The translations under genes were made by a program, and so were the position numbers. A DNA stretch of 17,638 nt, taken from Chloroflexota bacterium (GTDB lineage Bacteria; Chloroflexota; Dormibacteria; Dormibacterales; Dormibacteraceae). Shown one piece after another: positions 13,985-17,638 of this stretch (positions are counted from its first letter, which is position 1; each line of letters begins with the position of its first letter). The stretch is from contig VBJR01000306.1 in the NCBI GenBank assembly GCA_005880175.1, positions 1 through 17,638 on the forward strand, given 5' to 3'. Under the pieces are notes generated by a model, which did not search any database, was not told the origin of the DNA, and worked only from the letters and a program-made list of their open reading frames with translations.

Positions 13985-16303
13985 TCAGCGGCCGGGCCAG
14001 CCTCGCTGGCGCATGATCGAGCCCGCGATCTGCTTGCGGGAGTGGACGCCCAGCTTGCCCCGGATCCGCTCGACGTGGCCCTCGACCGTCCGCTCCGCGA
14101 TGACCAGCCGCTCCGAGATGCGGCGGTTCGTCCAGCCCTGCGCGACCAGGTCCGCGATCTCCAGCTCCCGCGCCGTCAGGCCCCCCGGCGCCCGCCGCTC
14201 CGGCGCCGGGCCGGTGCTGCGCACCACGGGCACGTCCGTCATCACCGGCAGGAACTGCCGCGCGAACCGGACCGCCTCGTCGAACGACATCCGCTCGCCC
14301 TCGGCCCACGCCGCATCCGCCAGCTCCCCCGCCGCGACCCTGGCCGGCCCCAGCACCACCGTGTCCAGCAGCTCGCGCCAGCGGGGGGCCAGCTGCGATC
14401 GGATCGACGCCCGGAGCGCCGACGCGGCCCCGCACAGCCGCAGCGCCCGCAGCGGCTCAGCGTCGGCCACCGCCAGCGCCGCCATCGCGTCCAGCGTGGC
14501 CGCCGTGCCGTACTGGTTGCGGAGCCGGGCGAAGATCTCCAGGTCCCACGCGAGCCACCGGAGCGCCGTCTCGGCGTCCCCGTCCAGCACCGCGATGATG
14601 CCCAGGAACAGCGCGGCGCGGCCCCGCGGGCCGTCCGGCCCGCGCGTCTGCCGCGCCACCCGCTCCAGGCTGGCCCGGGCCTCCGGCAGCTCGCCCGCCT
14701 GGAGCAGCATCTCCCCCAGCCCGACCAGCGCCTCCATCCGGACCAGCTCGTCCATGCTGGACTCGAGGGCCCCCTCGAAGCGGCGCCGGCCCGCCTCGTA
14801 GTCGCCCTGGTACGTGTGGATCGACCCGAGCAGCGTCAGCGTCCAGTCCCGGTCGACCGCCTCGCCGAGCTGGTCGAACAGCTCCAGCGCCTCCTCGCAG
14901 AAGCGCTGCGCCGCGGCGTAGTCGGCCTGCCAGGCGACGATCCGCGCCACCGCCAGCAGCGCCCAGGCCCGCTCGGGCGCCGTCGCCGGCGTGGCCGACA
15001 GCGCTGCCTCCAGCCAGGCCCGGCCCTCGACGTAGTGGCCGCGCGTGACCCAGAACCACGAGAGCGCGCCCGCCATCCGGAGGCCGCCGGCGGCGTTGCG
15101 GGCCCGGTACCACGCGAGCGCGATGCGGAGGTTGTCGAGCTCCGCCTCGAGCCGGGCCAGCCAGCCGGCCTGGTCCTCGCTCCGCTCGGCCCGCTCGGAC
15201 GCCTCCGCCAGCGCCAGGAAGTGCGCGGCGTGGCGCTCGCCGACGGCCGCCTCCTCGCCGCTCTCCGCCAGGCGCTCGGCCGCGAAGTGCCGGATCGGCT
15301 CCAGGAGCCGGTAGCGGGCCGGGCTGCGCTGGAGGTCGGCCTGCAGCAGCGACCGCTCCACCAGCCGCAGGACGAACGCGCCGACGTCGTCCGGCCGCAC
15401 GCCGTCACCCGCGCAGATCGCCTCGCAGGCGGCCAGGTCGAAGCCGCCGCCGAACACCGCCAGCCGCCGGAAGACGCGCCGCTCCTGCTCGTCGAGGAGC
15501 TGGTGGCCCCAGTCGAGCGCCGCGTGCAGCGTGCGGTGGCGGCCGCCGGCGTCCGGCCGGCCCTCGCCCGACAGCAGGCGGAAGCGCGCGTCCATCCGGG
15601 TGAGGACGTCCTGGACCGACATCGCCTCCATCAGCGCCGCCGCGAGCTCGATGGCCAGCGGGATGCCCTCCAGGCGCCGGCACACGTGCGCCACCGCGTC
15701 GGCGTTGGCCGCACCGACCGCGAAACCGGGCCGGACCAGCCGGGCGCGGTCCTCGAACAGGACGACCGCCTCGCTGCCCCCGTTCAGACGGCTGCCGGGG
15801 GCTTTCCTGCCCGGCACGCTCAGCGGCGCGATCCGCCACACGACCTCGCCGGGCACGCGCAGCGGGACCAGCGACGTCGCCAGGACGCCCACGTGGGGGC
15901 AGCCGCGGAGCAGCCGCTCCACCAGCCGCGCGCACGCGGCGACCAGGTGCTCGCAGTTGTCCAGCACCAGCAGCAGGGACCGCTCGCCCACCCGGTCCAC
16001 GAGCGTGTCGGTGAGATCCTCCCCCGCCCGCTCCGACACGCCCAGCCGGGAGGCCACCTCCTGGGCCAGGAAGCCCTCGTCGGTCAGCGCGGCCAGGCCG
16101 ATGAAGTGGGCCAGGTCACCGCCGTCGCCGTCCAGCCGCGAGGCCACCTCGATGGCCAGGCGCGTCTTGCCCATCCCCGCCGGTCCGGTGATGGTGACCA
16201 GCCGGGATGAACGAACCAGGTCGGCGAGCGCCTCCAGCTCGGCGGACCGACCGACGAAGCTGGTGACCGGTGCCGGCAACCCTGCCGCGACGCGTCCGCT
16301 CAC
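13985..16303 (-). CDS. Large ATP-binding LuxR-family transcriptional regulator (NB-ARC-like ATPase, TPR, LuxR HTH)
   Basis: A 772-residue cytosolic regulator. The N-terminal STAND-type ATPase follows the phrase APVTSFVGRSAELEALADLV: Walker A GPAGMGKTRLA (about residues 40-50), Walker B SLLLVLDNCEH, then GIPLAIELAAALM (GxP motif) and a winged-helix-like RRLAVFGGGFDLAACEAI. Residues about 370-680 are helical TPR-like repeats (WALLAVARIVAWQADYAAAQ, LGSIHTYQGDYEAGRRRFEG). The C-terminus is a LuxR helix-turn-helix: LTARELEIADLVAQGWTNRR, IAERTVEGHVERIRGKLG. Such proteins bind DNA after ligand-dependent ATPase switching. GTG 16303 puts the P-loop at the usual distance from the N-terminus. Targets are unknown; CAGGTA repeats sit just upstream. 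Confidence 0.93.
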   Translation of the reverse strand: MSGRVAAGLPAPVTSFVGRSAELEALADLVRSSRLVTITGPAGMGKTRLAIEVASRLDGDGGDLAHFIGLAALTDEGFLAQEVASRLGVSERAGEDLTDTLVDRVGERSLLLVLDNCEHLVAACARLVERLLRGCPHVGVLATSLVPLRVPGEVVWRIAPLSVPGRKAPGSRLNGGSEAVVLFEDRARLVRPGFAVGAANADAVAHVCRRLEGIPLAIELAAALMEAMSVQDVLTRMDARFRLLSGEGRPDAGGRHRTLHAALDWGHQLLDEQERRVFRRLAVFGGGFDLAACEAICAGDGVRPDDVGAFVLRLVERSLLQADLQRSPARYRLLEPIRHFAAERLAESGEEAAVGERHAAHFLALAEASERAERSEDQAGWLARLEAELDNLRIALAWYRARNAAGGLRMAGALSWFWVTRGHYVEGRAWLEAALSATPATAPERAWALLAVARIVAWQADYAAAQRFCEEALELFDQLGEAVDRDWTLTLLGSIHTYQGDYEAGRRRFEGALESSMDELVRMEALVGLGEMLLQAGELPEARASLERVARQTRGPDGPRGRAALFLGIIAVLDGDAETALRWLAWDLEIFARLRNQYGTAATLDAMAALAVADAEPLRALRLCGAASALRASIRSQLAPRWRELLDTVVLGPARVAAGELADAAWAEGERMSFDEAVRFARQFLPVMTDVPVVRSTGPAPERRAPGGLTARELEIADLVAQGWTNRRISERLVIAERTVEGHVERIRGKLGVHSRKQIAGSIMRQRGWPGR

Positions 16304-16327
16304 CTAACGTCCGCAGCTCGAATGGTG

Positions 16328-16380
16328 TTGACAGGCGACGCAGGTAGCTTACCTGTGGGATTCAGGTACCGACACAGGTA
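16328..16380. promoter_or_regulatory. CAGGTA repeat cluster with a TTGACA box
   Basis: Four CAGGTA half-sites occur in 40 bp: a perfect inverted pair CAGGTAgctTACCTG (16341-16355), and direct copies at 16363-16368 and 16375-16380. A plus-strand TTGACA lies at 16328-16333, with only weak -10 candidates downstream. Repeated half-sites between a regulator and a divergent gene suggest binding sites, perhaps for the LuxR-type protein itself. Confidence 0.5.
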
Positions 16381-16623
16381 GTTTCCGCCCTATCCGCGGG
16401 CGGGGACGTATCGCTACGCTCTGGAAGCTGCGGTGGTGACCGCGAAGCGGTACCTTCCATACGAGCGAGACCCTTTCCCTGCCCGACGAGCGGCGGGTCG
16501 GCACCTGTCGGCCTGCTGCTCGTTTCCTTCCCCCCCCCCAAAACGCGCCCGGGCCGGTCGGCCGGTTCGCCACGGGCCATCCGGCCCTCGCCGGACCCGG
16601 GTCGCATCAGCGAGGCTAGGTGT
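16381..16623. other. Non-coding remainder of the 320-bp spacer
   Basis: No convincing gene is seen here. The stretch has a small inverted repeat, CCGCCC / GGGCGG (16385-16390 and 16398-16403), and a run of ten C followed by four A (16530-16543). The short open frames on both strands lack start signals and family features. The part nearest 16624 presumably holds the leader of the lipoprotein mRNA. Confidence 0.5.
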
Positions 16624-17613
16624 ATGCGCGTCGGACCGGCGGTCGTGACAGGTCTCGCGCTGCTGACCATCTCCTGCGGGCGAGCCGTGGCCGTCGGGCC
16701 CGCGCCCGCCCCCGAGCCGACGTCCTACCAGACGCTGGTCGCCGGCGCGCCCGACCCGGAGGGCAACACGGCCACCGCGCGGTTCGACTCGGTCACCGGG
16801 CACGCCCAGCCGACCGCCGTGCCCACGAACGCGATCGAGGCGCGGTTCGCGCCGGCCGGCGCGATCTCGTACCTAATGCCCGACAGCATCCACACGCTGG
16901 ACGTCGCGGGCGGCGCCCGGACGGTGGCCACCTCGCCGGGCCGAGTGATCGCCGGCTTCGCCTGGAGCAACGACGGGATGCTGGCCTACGTGGCCCACGC
17001 CACCGCCGTCGGCTCGGGCAGCCAGCTGGTCATCCGGCCCCCCGCGGGCGTCGCGCTGACCATCCCGCTGCCGGCGGCCTCCGGCGGCGCGCCCCCGACG
17101 CTCCGGTTCTCATCCGACGGCCAGCTCCTGCTGCTCGTGGACCCGGCCCTGGGCACGCAGAGCACGCTCCAGGTCCGCCGCCTCGACGGGACCCTCGTCT
17201 ACCAGGCCGCCGGCGCCTCGGAGGCCACGTGGGCCGGCCTCCGGCGCGTGTACTACCAGGACGGGCGCGGCGTCAACGCCGCCGACCTGACCAGCGGAGC
17301 GACCCGGACGATCCTGCCGGGCGCCGGCTGGCGGACTCCGGACACGTCGCCGGACGGCCGGACCGTGGTGTTCGAGGGCCGCGACCCGGCCGGCCGGCCC
17401 TGCCTGGAGCTGCTCGACACCAGGACCGACGCCGTGCTGCCCGGCTTCGAGCGCGACGAGGCGGCGGCGCCGCGCTTCGTCTCGGGGACGGAGATCTGGT
17501 TCCGCGACGTCAGCGGTGGCGGTGGCGCGATCGTCAGCCTGGACGTGGAGCGGAGGACGGAGGCGCCGACCGGGCTGACGGGGGTCGTCAGCGACGTGCG
17601 ACAGATCGGATAA
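16624..17613 (+). CDS. Predicted lipoprotein with TolB/WD40-like beta-propeller repeats
   Basis: A 329-residue exported lipoprotein. The signal peptide MRVGPAVVTGLALLTISC ends in the lipobox TISC, followed by a Pro/Ala linker. The rest is beta-rich, with blade-like repeats carrying S-x-D-G motifs: FAWSNDGMLAYVA, LRFSSDGQLLLLVD, TSPDGRTVVFEGRDPAGR and the final strands ending SDVRQIG. This is the PD40/TolB-type propeller signature, but no named family is recognised and no catalytic residues are evident. A role in binding outside the membrane is a guess. The ATG at 16624 is preceded by GAGGCTAGGT. It is divergent from the LuxR-type regulator across 320 bp. It is complete, ending 25 bp before the window ends. 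Confidence 0.82.
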   Translation: MRVGPAVVTGLALLTISCGRAVAVGPAPAPEPTSYQTLVAGAPDPEGNTATARFDSVTGHAQPTAVPTNAIEARFAPAGAISYLMPDSIHTLDVAGGARTVATSPGRVIAGFAWSNDGMLAYVAHATAVGSGSQLVIRPPAGVALTIPLPAASGGAPPTLRFSSDGQLLLLVDPALGTQSTLQVRRLDGTLVYQAAGASEATWAGLRRVYYQDGRGVNAADLTSGATRTILPGAGWRTPDTSPDGRTVVFEGRDPAGRPCLELLDTRTDAVLPGFERDEAAAPRFVSGTEIWFRDVSGGGGAIVSLDVERRTEAPTGLTGVVSDVRQIG

Positions 17614-17638
17614 CGCTTCTCGGGAGACGGCCCGACGG

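Noticed and set aside
11283..14801. Plus-strand open frame of 1172 codons
   Set aside because: It is antisense to the fused ABC gene and out of frame with the binding protein, with biased composition and no recognisable domain.
13808..16210. Plus-strand open frame of 800 codons
   Set aside because: It is antisense to the LuxR-type regulator, whose ATPase and HTH motifs are unambiguous.

Overview
The window is very GC-rich, and its genes strongly prefer G or C at the third codon position. It carries an A-type haem-copper oxidase subunit I, a TIGR04222-type membrane protein with a Cys/Gly tail, a DUF692 (MNIO) enzyme, TetR and LuxR regulators, and many GTG starts. This points to a high-GC actinobacterium (Actinomycetota), possibly a deep or soil lineage such as Thermoleophilia. 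A high-GC Chloroflexota or Dormibacterota relative cannot be excluded. I saw no rRNA, tRNA, CRISPR array or transposase gene.

Layout. Bases 2-967 hold the 3' end of ctaD. A minus-strand pair follows: a metallophosphoesterase and a TetR repressor (940-2288). The repressor is divergent from a six-helix DUF998-like membrane protein (2393-3070). The 104-bp gap between them has two near-identical 21-bp palindromes, almost certainly the TetR operators.

From 9462 down to 3061 everything is on the minus strand. In transcription order it reads: a thiolase broken by an internal deletion, a DUF35 Zn-ribbon/OB-fold protein, a DUF692/MNIO enzyme, a four-helix membrane protein, a small protein resembling an MNIO partner, a nucleotidyltransferase-fold protein, a TIGR04222-type membrane protein ending in a Gly/Ser/Cys tail, and an M55 D-aminopeptidase. 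The last three start/stop junctions are tight or overlapping, so these genes are translated together. I read the MNIO-to-M55 block as a peptide- or protein-modification system. The MNIO enzyme would oxidise cysteines in the tail of the membrane-anchored TIGR04222 protein. This is the most interesting part of the window. Two related elements of about 180 bp, flanked by short direct repeats, bracket the thiolase.

The right half begins with a plus-strand amidase (9730-11277) that has a complete Lys-Ser-Ser triad and resembles nitrile-hydratase-associated amidases. It converges on an ABC importer whose ATPase and permease are fused in one chain (11235-12758). The matching THI5/NMT1-like binding lipoprotein is divergent (12817-13977). 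A large ATPase-TPR-LuxR regulator (13985-16303) and a beta-propeller-like lipoprotein (16624-17613) flank a 320-bp spacer with CAGGTA repeats and a run of ten C.

Two reading frames are interrupted: TIGR04222 by a one-base-type shift near 4391-4410, and the thiolase by loss of about 30 codons near 8680-8688. Either could be real or an assembly error; raw reads would decide.
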